Below are positions 35,072 through 43,883 of a stretch of DNA of 64,000 nucleotides, one piece after another. The translations under genes were made by a program, and so were the position numbers. The stretch is taken from contig JAFOMG010000017.1 in NCBI GenBank assembly GCA_017418975.1, forward strand, positions 372,001 through 436,000, written 5' to 3'. This DNA is from Sphingomonas sp. (lineage in GTDB: Bacteria; Pseudomonadota; Alphaproteobacteria; Sphingomonadales; Sphingomonadaceae). The notes under the pieces were generated by a model. It had not been told where the DNA came from, searched no databases, and saw only the letters and a program-made list of their open reading frames with translations. Position 1 is the first letter of the stretch. Every line of letters starts with the position of its first letter.

Positions 35072-35701
35072 TCAACATTGCGCCACCGCTTGGAGGAATG
35101 CGGCGATCTTGGCAACATCCTTGACGCCCGGCGCGCGCTCCACGCCCGAGGAGACGTCGACCAGCCTGGCGCCGGTGACGCCCACTGCCTCGCGGACATT
35201 GCCGGCATCGAGCCCGCCGGACAGCGCCCAGGGCAGCGGCTGGGGAATGTTCTCGAGCAGCTTCCAGTCGAAGCGCAGGCCCATGCCCCCGGGCAGCGCG
35301 GCGCCGTCGGGAGTCCTGGCGTCGTACAGGATGCGGTCGGCCGCGTCGCGATAGGCGGCCGCCTGGCCGATATCGGCACGGGTCTTCACGGGGATGGCGG
35401 CCCAGACCGGAACGCGCAGCCGGATCGCGGCGGCGCGTTCGGCGGAGGTCTTGTGGAGCTGCACCGCCTGGATGCCGGTGGCGAGCGCCGCCGAGAGCAG
35501 CGCTTCGTCGGGATCGACGAACACGCCGACCGTGCCGACATGCGCCGGCACGCGCCGGATCAGCGCCTGCGCCTGGTCGAAGCCGAGATTGCGCGGCGAG
35601 GGCGGGAAGAACACGAAGCCGACATGGCTCGCCCCGCCGGCAATGGCGGCATCGAGCGTCTCGGGCGTGGACAGGCCGCAGATCTTGGCGGTAACAGGCA
35701 T
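35072..35701 (-). CDS. trpF: Phosphoribosylanthranilate isomerase
   Basis: This 209-residue TIM barrel catalyses the Amadori rearrangement in tryptophan synthesis. The general base C8 lies in AKICGL and the acid is in the ILYDAR segment near residue 127. GLDAGNV and DVSSGVE form the phosphate loop. It is the first gene of the trpF-trpB-X-trpA-accD-folC run and is divergent from the P-loop kinase-like gene at 35761. Confidence 0.95.
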   Translation of the reverse strand: MPVTAKICGLSTPETLDAAIAGGASHVGFVFFPPSPRNLGFDQAQALIRRVPAHVGTVGVFVDPDEALLSAALATGIQAVQLHKTSAERAAAIRLRVPVWAAIPVKTRADIGQAAAYRDAADRILYDARTPDGAALPGGMGLRFDWKLLENIPQPLPWALSGGLDAGNVREAVGVTGARLVDVSSGVERAPGVKDVAKIAAFLQAVAQC

Positions 35702-35760
35702 GCGGCCGCCTTAGGGCGATAAGGCCGCGACGTCACCAGCCAAGGCCGCTAGGAAATTCC

Positions 35761-36270
35761 ATGGCCGAACGCATTCTCGTCATCGGATCGCCGGGCAGCG
35801 GCAAGTCGACGCTGGCGCGCCAGCTCGGCGAGCGGACCGGCCTGCCCGTCCATCATCTCGACCAGCTCTACTGGCGGCCGGGCTGGGTCGAGCCGGACGC
35901 GGAGACCTGGCACGCGCAGGTGCGGGCGCTTGCCGCCCGCCCGCGCTGGATCATCGACGGCACCTATGCCGGCACGCTTCCGGTCCGTCTCGCCGCCGCC
36001 GACACGGTGGTGCTGCTCGACCTGTCGCCGCTGCGCTGCTTCTGGCGCGTGATTCGCAGGATCCTCGGCCATCTCGGCAAGGTGCGCCCGGACATGGCGG
36101 AGGGCTGCCCGGAGCGTTTCGACCTCGGCTTTCTCGGCTATGTCCTGCTGTTCCGCCTCAGGACGCTACCGCGGGTCGAGGCGATGCTGGAGGGCTATTC
36201 CGGTGCATTCGCCTGGCTCGGCAATCGTCGCGAGATCGCCGATTTCCTGAAGGACTTCAGAGGTTCTTGA
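35761..36270 (+). CDS. P-loop adenylate kinase-like protein (FlaR/DNA topology modulation type)
   Basis: This 169-residue protein has Walker A GSPGSGKST at residues 9-17, then HHLDQLYWRPGW and WIIDGTYAGTL. These are typical of the small kinase-like proteins annotated as topology modulation protein FlaR. The real substrate is unknown; nucleotide or small-molecule phosphorylation is likely from the fold. AGGAAA lies before the ATG. It is convergent with the GNAT gene, overlapping by 14 bases. Confidence 0.78.
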   Translation: MAERILVIGSPGSGKSTLARQLGERTGLPVHHLDQLYWRPGWVEPDAETWHAQVRALAARPRWIIDGTYAGTLPVRLAAADTVVLLDLSPLRCFWRVIRRILGHLGKVRPDMAEGCPERFDLGFLGYVLLFRLRTLPRVEAMLEGYSGAFAWLGNRREIADFLKDFRGS

Positions 36271-36769
36271 CCAGCACGTCCATGAACAGCGGCGGATCGA
36301 GCGGGATCACGAAATCGCGCTTCTCGCCCGAGCTCGCATAGCCGCGGCGCGCATAATAGGCGATCAGCTCGACCCGGGAGTCGATCACCGTCATCTCCAT
36401 CCGCGCCGTGCCGAACACATCGCGCGCGCAATCCTCCGCCGCCGCGACCAGCCGCTTGCCCAGCCCGCCGGCCTGGAGCAGCGGGTCGACGCAGAGCAGG
36501 CCGAGATAGGCGAGGCGATCGCCCCTGTCCGTCACCTGGACGCAGCCGATCGGGCCATTGTCGTCCAAGGCCACCAGCAGCCGCTGGGCGGGATCGGCCA
36601 GGATCGCCTCCAGCGTCGCCAGCTCGGTGCGGCTGCCTTCGGTGATCAGATCGGCCTCATGCGTCCAGCCTCCGCGCGCCGCATCGCCGCGATAGGCGCG
36701 CTCGATCACCCGGTGGAGGGCGGGCAGGTCGGCTGGCGTGGCGGGGCGGATCGTCAGCTTGTCGGACAT
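36257..36769 (-). CDS. GNAT family N-acetyltransferase
   Basis: This 170-residue protein has the acetyl-CoA binding region LGLLCVDPLLQAGGLGKRLVAAAE (QxxGxG loop near residue 105) and the late strand IAYYARRGYASS typical of GNAT enzymes. The substrate cannot be predicted. The ATG at 36769 gives the usual N-terminus (LTIRPATPADLPAL). It is the second gene of no clear operon; the HxlR gene upstream is separated by 40 bases on the same strand. Confidence 0.85.
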   Translation of the reverse strand: MSDKLTIRPATPADLPALHRVIERAYRGDAARGGWTHEADLITEGSRTELATLEAILADPAQRLLVALDDNGPIGCVQVTDRGDRLAYLGLLCVDPLLQAGGLGKRLVAAAEDCARDVFGTARMEMTVIDSRVELIAYYARRGYASSGEKRDFVIPLDPPLFMDVLVKNL

Positions 36770-36809
36770 GGCCGGCTCTGTCGGATGCCGGGGCGCCTTT
36801 GGCAAGCGT

Positions 36810-37199
36810 CTACTCCGCCGCTCGCGCGTCGAAGGCGGCGCGCGACGCCTCGATCCGTTCCAGATTGCGGGCCGCCCAGACCCACACGCCGCAAAAAGCC
36901 TCGGCCAGGCTGCCGCCCAGCTCGGTGAGCCGATAGTCGACATGCGGCGGGATCACCGGATGAACGGTGCGGATCAGCAGCCCGTCGCGTTCCATCTGGC
37001 GCACCGTCTGGGTCAGCATCTTCTGGCTGATCCCGCTGCATTCGGCGCGCAGCTTCGAGAAACGCAGCTCGCCATGTTCGGCGAGCGCCTCGAGCACGAT
37101 CATCGTCCACTTGTCGGCGACGCGGCCGATGATCTCGGTGACGAGCGCCTCCACCCGGGGATCGAGATCGGGATAGCGATGGGGGTCGTAATCAGCCAT
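36810..37199 (-). CDS. HxlR-type winged-helix transcriptional regulator
   Basis: This 129-residue protein matches the HxlR family: IIGRVADKWTMIVLEAL, LRFSKLRAECSGISQKMLTQTVRQME and DGLLIRTVHPVIPPHVDYRLTELG in sequence order (given as family landmarks). HxlR regulators often sense electrophiles or oxidants and control a divergent oxidoreductase gene. Here the divergent partner is an SDR oxidoreductase, 100 bases away, the classic arrangement. GGAAACC precedes the ATG at 37199. Confidence 0.88.
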   Translation of the reverse strand: MADYDPHRYPDLDPRVEALVTEIIGRVADKWTMIVLEALAEHGELRFSKLRAECSGISQKMLTQTVRQMERDGLLIRTVHPVIPPHVDYRLTELGGSLAEAFCGVWVWAARNLERIEASRAAFDARAAE

Positions 37200-37228
37200 G
37201 GTTTCCAAAAGGTATGTATGAATATTAT

Positions 37229-37253
37229 GGGTGCCTACTCCCCAATGGGTACC
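37229..37253. promoter_or_regulatory. Putative HxlR operator region
   Basis: GGGTGCC (37229-37235) and GGGTACC (37247-37253) are direct repeats 18 bases apart, next to an AT-rich stretch (GTATGTATGAATATTATG) likely to hold the core promoter. The position between the divergent HxlR and SDR genes fits an operator, but the assignment is inference. Confidence 0.4.
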
Positions 37254-37299
37254 ACGATACGATATTCAGCGTCCAGGCATTCGCGGAAAGGAACCCGAC

Positions 37300-38049
37300 A
37301 TGGACATGACCGGCAACACCATCCTGATCACCGGCGGCGGCTCGGGCATCGGCCGCGCGCTCGCCGAGGCGCTGCACGCGCGGGGCAACAAGGTGATCAT
37401 CTCCGGCCGCCGCGCGAGCGCGCTGGAGGAAGTCGCCGCCGCCAATCCGGGCATCGCCACCGCGACGCTCGACGTGGCCGATGCGGATGACATCGCCCGC
37501 TTCGCCCGCGACATCGTCACGGCGCATCCGGCGCTGGACGTGGTGATCCACAATGCCGGGATCATGCAGGCCGAGCATCTCGCCGCGCCGGGATCGGACC
37601 TCGCCATCGGCGAGGCGACGATCGCCACCAATCTGCTCGGGCCGCTGCGCCTCAACGCCGCGCTGCTGCCCCATCTGCTCGCCCGGCCCCGGGCGGCCAT
37701 CGCCACGGTGAGCTCGGGCCTTGCCTTCGTGCCCTTGACGACGACGCCCACTTATTGCGCGACCAAGGCGGCGATCCACAGCTGGACCCAGTCGCTGCGC
37801 CACCAGCTGAAGGGCACCAATGTCGAAGTGATCGAGATCGCCCCACCGGCGGTGGCGACCGACCTGATGCCCGGCCATGCCGAGAACCCCAATTCGATGC
37901 CGCTCGCCGACTATATCGCCGAGACCATGGCCCAGCTCGAGGCGGGCGCCGCCGAGAACCTGACCGAGCGCGTCAAGTTCCTCCGCTTCGCCGAGGCGCG
38001 GGGGGATTATGGAAAGGTGTTCGCCGCCCTCAATGACGGCACTCACTGA
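37300..38049 (+). CDS. Short-chain dehydrogenase/reductase, DltE-like
   Basis: This 249-residue NAD(P)-dependent oxidoreductase has the cofactor loop TGGGSGIG at residues 11-18, NAG (85-87), the catalytic S138/S139, Y152 and K156 (YCATK). It resembles the DltE group of SDRs, whose substrates are poorly known. AAAGGAA lies upstream of the ATG. It is probably regulated by the divergent HxlR protein. Its 3' end overlaps the LprI-like gene by 7 bases on the opposite strand. Confidence 0.88.
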   Translation: MDMTGNTILITGGGSGIGRALAEALHARGNKVIISGRRASALEEVAAANPGIATATLDVADADDIARFARDIVTAHPALDVVIHNAGIMQAEHLAAPGSDLAIGEATIATNLLGPLRLNAALLPHLLARPRAAIATVSSGLAFVPLTTTPTYCATKAAIHSWTQSLRHQLKGTNVEVIEIAPPAVATDLMPGHAENPNSMPLADYIAETMAQLEAGAAENLTERVKFLRFAEARGDYGKVFAALNDGTH

Positions 38050-38732
38050 TTGCTGGCGACCCAGTTGTTGGCGGGCAGGAAGGCGTCGCTCAGGCCGTAA
38101 CTACCCTTGCAATAGCGCTTGCAGCCCGCCGACGCCGTGGCGTCGATCCGCGTGACATGGCCATTGGCGTCGCGCGTCAGCGCGAAGTCGATCCTGCACG
38201 CGCCGCCGGCCCAGCTCGCCTTGGCGGGCGAGGCGAGGGTGGCGATCGCGCCGGCCTCGCCATCGCCGGCCGGCAGCTTGCAAAGCGCCTTGCCGTCGAG
38301 ATCTCGGCGCAGCGCGAAATCGAACTGCCGTGCGTCGATATGGTTGATCGTCAGCTGGGCGATATCGGCGGTCTTGTAGCTGGCTTCCCACAACTCCTCG
38401 CCGAAGCTGCGCAGGGAATCGCGCTGGACGATATAGTCGCGCTCCACCGAAGCGGGATCGCACGCCCTTGCGCAGCGGGTGCGCAGGATCTGCTGCCAGT
38501 CCCGTTGCTGGCCCCGGAAGGCCTGCTTGTCGAACAGGATGGCGAGCCTGGCCTTGTAGAGCGCCGCGACCTCGCCATCGAGCGCGCGCAGCTTCGGGCT
38601 GGCGCAGATCGTCTTCTCCAGCGGGTGGCTGGCCCTGGCGCAGTCGAAGCTGGCCGATTGCGGCGGAGAGGCGGCGTGAAGACTGGAGAAGGCGAGGAAA
38701 AGGCCGAAGAGTCCGAAACTCGCGATCCGCAT
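38043..38732 (-). CDS. Exported LprI-like (DUF1311) protein
   Basis: This 229-residue protein has a signal peptide to about residue 20. An LprI N-terminal domain follows: FDCARASHPLEKTICASPKLRALDGEVAALY pattern with paired cysteines, and later CARACDP. LprI-like domains are known as lysozyme inhibitors in mycobacteria and are widespread in proteobacterial periplasms. A second half with four more cysteines (CKLPAGD, ACRIDF, CKRYCKG) is of unknown role. AGGAGG is nearest to the second of two ATGs, chosen here. Confidence 0.72.
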   Translation of the reverse strand: MRIASFGLFGLFLAFSSLHAASPPQSASFDCARASHPLEKTICASPKLRALDGEVAALYKARLAILFDKQAFRGQQRDWQQILRTRCARACDPASVERDYIVQRDSLRSFGEELWEASYKTADIAQLTINHIDARQFDFALRRDLDGKALCKLPAGDGEAGAIATLASPAKASWAGGACRIDFALTRDANGHVTRIDATASAGCKRYCKGSYGLSDAFLPANNWVASNQ

Positions 38733-38747
38733 CATCCCTGCCTCCTG

Positions 38748-39419
38748 CTATAGTGTCGCCTCGATCTCGCGCGCGGCCAGGTCGGGGTCCTGGGCCTGGG
38801 TGATGGGGCGGCCGATCACCAGGATCGACGCGCCGGCATCGAGCGCGGCGCGCGGCGTGACCACCCGCTTCTGGTCGCCCACCGCGCCATTGGCCGGGCG
38901 GACGCCGGGAATGACGAAAAAGCCGTCGCGCCACAGCGCCTTGGCGGCGGCGACTTCGTTGCCGGAGCAGACGATGCCGTCGACGCCCGCCGACTTGGCG
39001 AGTTCCGTCAGGCGCATCACCTGCTCGTGCGGATCGGGCCTGAGGCCGACCGAGACCAGGTCGCTGTCGTCCAGGCTGGTGAGCATCGTCACCGCCACCA
39101 CCTTGGTGCCCATGGGCGCCGCCGCCTTGGCGTCCTCGAGCATGGCGCGGCCGCCCGCGGCGTGCACGGTCAGGATCGCGGGCTCCAGCGGGCGCAACGC
39201 CTGGATCGCCTTGGCGACGGTGTTGGGAATGTCGTGGAACTTGAGGTCGAGGAAGATCGGCAGGCCGATCTCGTGCATCTCGTGGACGCCGGCGCGACCG
39301 TTCGCCATGAAGAATTCGAGGCCGAGCTTGATCCCGCCGACATGGGCCTTGACGCGCGTGGCGATGGCCCTGGCGCGCTCCAGATCCGGGGTGTCGATCG
39401 CGACATAGACCGGGCTCAT
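38748..39419 (-). CDS. pyrF: Orotidine 5'-phosphate decarboxylase
   Basis: This 223-residue TIM barrel catalyses the last step of UMP synthesis. The catalytic D58-K60-D63 set is LDLKFHDIPNT, and GVRPANGAVGDQKR with VIGRPITQA form the phosphate-binding end. The ATG overlaps the lapA stop by four bases (ATGA), so the two are coupled. Longer in-frame codons upstream belong to the antisense of lapA. Confidence 0.95.
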   Translation of the reverse strand: MSPVYVAIDTPDLERARAIATRVKAHVGGIKLGLEFFMANGRAGVHEMHEIGLPIFLDLKFHDIPNTVAKAIQALRPLEPAILTVHAAGGRAMLEDAKAAAPMGTKVVAVTMLTSLDDSDLVSVGLRPDPHEQVMRLTELAKSAGVDGIVCSGNEVAAAKALWRDGFFVIPGVRPANGAVGDQKRVVTPRAALDAGASILVIGRPITQAQDPDLAAREIEATL

Positions 39420-39760
39420 TGCACGTCTCCCAGCGGCAGGGCCGTCTGGGGCGGGGTCGCCGCCGGCGCGGGTACGGGCATGGCCGCCGGCTCGGGCATC
39501 GCGTTGATCGCGCGCAGGTCGTTCAGGGCGCGCTCGAGCCCGGTGATCCGCTGGCGCATCCGCCAGCGGAGCGCGTGATAGGCGAGCAGCACCGGCAACA
39601 GCCCGGCGAGGAACACGAGGATCAGGAGCAGCGGCAGGCTGAAATCGGCGATCAGGCCGCTCCACAGGTGCACGTTCACGCGCTCGTCGCCATTGTAGAT
39701 CACGAAGCCAGCGACAAGGCCGCCCAGCAACAGCCAGAACAGCACCTTCAGAAACCGCAT
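39416..39760 (-). CDS. lapA: LapA-like (DUF1049) membrane protein
   Basis: This 114-residue protein has two membrane helices (about 5-22 and 42-64), a short periplasmic loop and a cytoplasmic coiled segment (MRQRITGLERALNDLRA), then a Pro/Ala-rich tail. E. coli LapA works with LapB in controlling lipopolysaccharide synthesis. No lapB is adjacent here; pyrF follows directly with a four-base overlap, an arrangement seen in gammaproteobacteria as well. AGAGGA lies next to the ATG. Confidence 0.8.
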   Translation of the reverse strand: MRFLKVLFWLLLGGLVAGFVIYNGDERVNVHLWSGLIADFSLPLLLILVFLAGLLPVLLAYHALRWRMRQRITGLERALNDLRAINAMPEPAAMPVPAPAATPPQTALPLGDVQ

Positions 39761-39858
39761 TCCTCTCCCTTCCTGCGTGAGGCGGGAGTGGTTCTATGCC
39801 GGGAAGGGCGGTTTGGCCAGCCTCGGCCGGAAATGGGATCGCGTCGCCCGCCCGGCCC

Positions 39859-40773
39859 CTACGGCCTGGTATAGCTCGCTTCGATCCGCTTGGCCGCCTT
39901 GTCGATCTCCGGGAACAGCGTGCTTTCGGTGATGCCCAGCAATTCGAGCGCGGCGCGGATGCCGGGCTTGGCCCTGGCGGGAACGATGAAACGCGTTTCC
40001 TGGATCAGATGGGCGAAATTGATCTGCTTCGGCGGCTTCAGCCCATAGATGATGAACCCGCCCGCCTGCGACAGGATGCGGCGATTGCTCATCTTGGGAT
40101 GGACATAATAGGGCTTGAACAGGTCGATCGGGTCGATGATCGGCAGGAAATGCGGCTTTTCCACCCGAATGAACCGGTGGAGCCGCTCGTATACCTGCTT
40201 TGCGTTCACGCGGTCCCGCTCGGCCTTCTTGTCGGTCCCCTTCACCCGGCCTTCGCGAATTGCGATGATCTCGGCCTTCTCTTCCTTGGTCATGTTGGCG
40301 AGATTGGCCAGGCAGCTGACCGAATCGCTGTCGAAATATTTCTCGCGCCCTTCCGGCACCGCAAAGGCGGTGACCATGCCGTCGCCCCGACTGCCCTCCG
40401 GCCCGGGATCGGTGGCGAAATACAGCGCGACCAGCGGGTTGCGCGAGACGTCCATCAGCCGCGTCGGCAAGCCGAAATGTTGCATCCGCACCAGCCGGTC
40501 GAACATCGACTGGTCGCCGCCGAACTCGTGCGGATGCACGGAGATCAGGTCGCGGATCGCCCGCTTCTCGCATTCCTCGAGCTTCTTCAGATCGGGGCGG
40601 AAGAGCCCTGGAATATTCTCCCAGGACGAATCCCGTTGCCCCCGATAGCATTTGAAGAGCGGTTCCGCCGCCGCATAGGCCATAACCTTGCCGATGAAGT
40701 CGGTCAGGTCGGATACCGGTTCCGGGATCGTGACGGGGCCTGTGGATCTCTTCTTCGCGGGACTGGTCGTCAT
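39859..40773 (-). CDS. FRG-domain protein
   Basis: This 304-residue soluble protein has the FRG domain landmarks: FKCYRGQRDSSWENIPGLFR near residue 40, then MQHFGLPTRLMDVSRNPLVALYFA near 100. FRG is a domain of unknown biochemical function, found scattered in accessory regions of genomes. A lysine-rich stretch lies in the middle. AGGGG precedes the ATG at 40773; a GTG at 40797 is less likely. The gene looks somewhat less GC-rich than its flanks. No partner gene overlaps it. Confidence 0.82.
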   Translation of the reverse strand: MTTSPAKKRSTGPVTIPEPVSDLTDFIGKVMAYAAAEPLFKCYRGQRDSSWENIPGLFRPDLKKLEECEKRAIRDLISVHPHEFGGDQSMFDRLVRMQHFGLPTRLMDVSRNPLVALYFATDPGPEGSRGDGMVTAFAVPEGREKYFDSDSVSCLANLANMTKEEKAEIIAIREGRVKGTDKKAERDRVNAKQVYERLHRFIRVEKPHFLPIIDPIDLFKPYYVHPKMSNRRILSQAGGFIIYGLKPPKQINFAHLIQETRFIVPARAKPGIRAALELLGITESTLFPEIDKAAKRIEASYTRP

Positions 40774-40847
40774 TCCCGGACCCCTAGGAGCCGGCACGCG
40801 CCTCGCAAGCGAAACAACAACGAGATCGGCAGCATCGCACCATGAGG

Positions 40848-43142
40848 CTAGCCGATCTCCGCCCGCAGCTCCGCGAACAGGCCCGGGATCTTCGTCAGCC
40901 TCTTCTCCTCCTCGTCGAGGATGGCGTGAAATGCCCGGCGCTTGATCGCCGCCGCGCGCTCCTCGGACGGACGGTTCCCGGGGTCGAGCGTCGAGAGCAC
41001 GATGTCGATCAGCCGGTCCGCGCCGTGCAGGCGCCCCCAGAGATAGTCGTTCTCGCGATAGGCGCGGCTGAAGAACGCGCCGAAGCTGTTGAACTGGATC
41101 CCCTTAAGCGTCGCCTCGGCACCGCCCGCGCGGATCGCCGTGGCGTCGTCGGGAGCGATGCGATCGACCCGGATCGGATCGAACTCGTCCACGCCCTCGC
41201 CCTGCAACAGGGGCAGGGTGGCGATGTCGTAGAAGGGAAAGCCCAGATGCGAAAGGAGCAGCGGGCGGCGCTGCTCCTTGGCCAGGGTGCTCAGCCCTTC
41301 GGCCAGCCGCGCATCGGTCTCTCCGTCGAGCTTCTTCAGCTGCATCCGCTCGGCCAGCCGGTCGAGCATCGGCCCGGCATCGTCGGTCATCATCCTGATC
41401 TCGTCGCGCAGGTCCGCATAGGTGTCGGCGCGCTTGAGCTCGAGATAGGTTGCGAGCGAATCATAGATCGCCTCGCGCATCGGCCGCAGCATGCCATGGC
41501 TGGTCGGCAGGTCGATCTCGGTGAGCCGGCGCGCGAGCAGGCGCAGGCGGCGGATGCGGAAGCCGAGATCGTGGGCGCGCAGGAATTCGAGCGTCTCGGG
41601 CGAGGCGCCGTTGGAAAGCGTCGCGCCGAACCGGTCGGCGCCGCGCGACTGGACCGTGGCGGCCAGCGCCTCGCGGATCTCGTGCAGCCGCTCGGGGCCA
41701 TGCTGCTCGCCGACCGTGTAGAGCAGCCGCGCGGTGCGGTCGATCGCGCCTTCCACTTTCAGCAGGCCATAGGCGGTGTGGCCATAGCCGGCCTTCGCCG
41801 CAGCGGCGACCTGGGCGCGGCGGCGCCATGTCGCGAGCCGCTTGGGGGTGGGATAATCGAGCCACAGCGTATAGCCGAACAGCGCCTCGACCTGGGTTTC
41901 CACTTCGGCGCGGATCTCGGTGACGATGGCGAGCATCCGCTCGATCCGGTGCGAGCGCCGGGCGATCTCGTCGAGATTGTCGCGGATCGGCTGCTCGCGC
42001 GGCAGCTCGGAAAGGGCGCCGATGATCGTGGCGAAGAAGCCGGGCTTCTTGTCCGCCTCGGTGCCGTAGAAGTCGAAGCGGAAATTGGGAAAGGGGTCGA
42101 CGAAGATGAAGCGCCGGTCGACCTGGCGGCGGGCGGGGCGTTCCTTGAGCGCTTCCATGGCCGGGCGGAAGGGCGCGTTGGCCAGCACCGATCCGTCGAT
42201 CAGGATCGCCTTCTCGGCGCGGTTGTCCGCCCATTGGCGCGGCAGGACGCGTTCCAGGAAGGCATCGCGTTGCGGCCAGGCCTGTTTCCGCTCGGCGAGC
42301 AGCTCGTCCATCTCGTCCACCGTCATCGGCGGGAAGGCGCCGGGGAAGCTGGAGGTGGCCCGCGCCGCGAAGGTCAGGCTCGCGGCATCGGCGAAGCGCT
42401 CGCCCGGCAGGCCGTGATCGGTGAAGGAGAAGACCAGCCGGTGCTCGTTCTCGATCACCGATGTGGGCGAATTGAGCCGCAGCGCCTCGGGATGGCCGCG
42501 GAAATCGGTGACGGTGACGAACAGGTCGAGCGGCTGGCCGTCGGGCAGCAGGCGCTTGTCCCTGGGGCTTCGGGCCATGGCGGCGAAGGCGTCGAGGATG
42601 GTGTTGGCCAGCCGCTTGCCGCCGAACGGCGGCTCGAACCAGCGCGAGCGGACGAAATGTTCGAGCTTCAGCCGCACTTCGTCGCGCGCCTCCACCGCCA
42701 CCGTCTCGTCCACGGTCTTGGAGCGATTGGCGACCAGCCAGGCGATCGGCACCGCCCAGATCTTGGCAAAGCGATGCGAAGGGCGCTGGCGCGGCTCGAG
42801 CAGCGCCTCGACATCGGCATTGTCCATCCACAGGTCGGTGAGCGGATCGAGCGACTGGCCGGTGGCGATGGCCTGGGCCAGGAACACCGTGTTGATGCCG
42901 CCCGCGCTGGCGCCGGCCAGGATATCGACCAGCACCCGCAGATTGACGCCCGAGGTCTCGCGGATTTCCTCGATCAGCTCGCGATACACGTCGGGCCGCC
43001 CGTCCGCGCCGTCGCGCTCGGCGCAGCTGGCGCGGGCGAGGCGCCACACCTCCTTGGTGATGCCGTGCATGTACACGGCCAGGCTGATGCCGCCGTAGCA
43101 GACGAGCGCGAGGCGCAGTTCCTTGTCGCGGGTTTCGGTCAT
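40848..43142 (-). CDS. Patatin-like phospholipase (DUF3376 type)
   Basis: This 764-residue protein has the patatin oxyanion loop (VCYGGISLAVYMHG, residues 14-27), nucleophile S79 in GASAG, and the catalytic D316 in IDGS. The first 400 residues are the hydrolase; the C-terminal half is helical and matches the DUF3376 extension. The likely activity is phospholipase A or lysophospholipase in the cytoplasm or at the inner membrane, since no signal is seen. The ATG overlaps the stop of the EEP-family gene by one base (TGATG), so the two are co-translated. Confidence 0.88.
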   Translation of the reverse strand: MTETRDKELRLALVCYGGISLAVYMHGITKEVWRLARASCAERDGADGRPDVYRELIEEIRETSGVNLRVLVDILAGASAGGINTVFLAQAIATGQSLDPLTDLWMDNADVEALLEPRQRPSHRFAKIWAVPIAWLVANRSKTVDETVAVEARDEVRLKLEHFVRSRWFEPPFGGKRLANTILDAFAAMARSPRDKRLLPDGQPLDLFVTVTDFRGHPEALRLNSPTSVIENEHRLVFSFTDHGLPGERFADAASLTFAARATSSFPGAFPPMTVDEMDELLAERKQAWPQRDAFLERVLPRQWADNRAEKAILIDGSVLANAPFRPAMEALKERPARRQVDRRFIFVDPFPNFRFDFYGTEADKKPGFFATIIGALSELPREQPIRDNLDEIARRSHRIERMLAIVTEIRAEVETQVEALFGYTLWLDYPTPKRLATWRRRAQVAAAAKAGYGHTAYGLLKVEGAIDRTARLLYTVGEQHGPERLHEIREALAATVQSRGADRFGATLSNGASPETLEFLRAHDLGFRIRRLRLLARRLTEIDLPTSHGMLRPMREAIYDSLATYLELKRADTYADLRDEIRMMTDDAGPMLDRLAERMQLKKLDGETDARLAEGLSTLAKEQRRPLLLSHLGFPFYDIATLPLLQGEGVDEFDPIRVDRIAPDDATAIRAGGAEATLKGIQFNSFGAFFSRAYRENDYLWGRLHGADRLIDIVLSTLDPGNRPSEERAAAIKRRAFHAILDEEEKRLTKIPGLFAELRAEIG

Positions 43143-43840
43143 CAGGCCTTTTGCAGTGTCGCCCAGATGGGCAGGTGGTCGGAAGCCGTACGCGCCTGGA
43201 GGCTGTCATGCACGCCGGCATCGGTGATGGTCAGTTCCGGGCTTGCCATGATCCGGTCGAGCCGTGCCATCGGGCGCCGGGCATGGAAGGTCTTGCCGGT
43301 GGGGGCAAAGGCGAAATGGCCGGCAAAATCGCGCAGGCAGCCGGACTGGGCGCTCCATTCGTTCAGGTCGCCCATCAGGATCGTCGGATATTGGCGCGTG
43401 CTCGCCTGGAGATGGGTGATGATCGCATGCGCCTGGCGCCGCCGCCACAGGCCGGACAGATCGAGATGCATGCCGACCACGCGCACTACCGGCCCGCCGG
43501 ACAGGCGCAGATCGGCCATCACCGCGCCGCGCGGCTCGAGCGCGGGCAGGTGGATCGCCTCGCAATCGAGGATCTGCGCATCCTTGCGCACCAATAGCGC
43601 GTTGCCGTGCCAGCCCATCGAGCGCGCCTTGGTGCCCAGGGGGACGGGCTTGTAGTCGCTGTGCTCGGCGAGGAGATGCTGGGTGAGCACCGCCGAACGC
43701 TCGCCGAAGCGGCGATCGGCTTCCTGGAGCGCGACGATGTCGGCATCGATCTCGCACAGCACCTGCAGCGTGCGCTCGGGGCGCCGCCGGCGGTCGGTGC
43801 CGATCGACTTGCGCATATTGTAGCTGGCGACCTTGATCAT
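43142..43840 (-). CDS. Endonuclease/exonuclease/phosphatase (EEP) family hydrolase
   Basis: This 232-residue metal-dependent phosphodiesterase has motifs VASYNMRK, ALQEADRRF (E40), the GDLNEWS metal/catalytic motif near residue 156, and SDHLPIWA at the end. The EEP family covers DNases, sphingomyelinases and phosphatases; there is no signal peptide. It lies immediately upstream of, and is coupled to, a patatin-like phospholipase, which favours a lipid phosphodiesterase role, but that is inference. Confidence 0.85.
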   Translation of the reverse strand: MIKVASYNMRKSIGTDRRRRPERTLQVLCEIDADIVALQEADRRFGERSAVLTQHLLAEHSDYKPVPLGTKARSMGWHGNALLVRKDAQILDCEAIHLPALEPRGAVMADLRLSGGPVVRVVGMHLDLSGLWRRRQAHAIITHLQASTRQYPTILMGDLNEWSAQSGCLRDFAGHFAFAPTGKTFHARRPMARLDRIMASPELTITDAGVHDSLQARTASDHLPIWATLQKA

Positions 43841-43883
43841 CGGCGCCCCTTATCGCGGGGCTTGCGGAACATGTGCAAGGGCC

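Noticed and set aside
40842..43655. A 937-codon plus-strand frame opposite the patatin and EEP genes
   Set aside because: Long antisense frames are expected in GC-rich DNA; the sequence is low in complexity and the minus-strand genes are clearly real.
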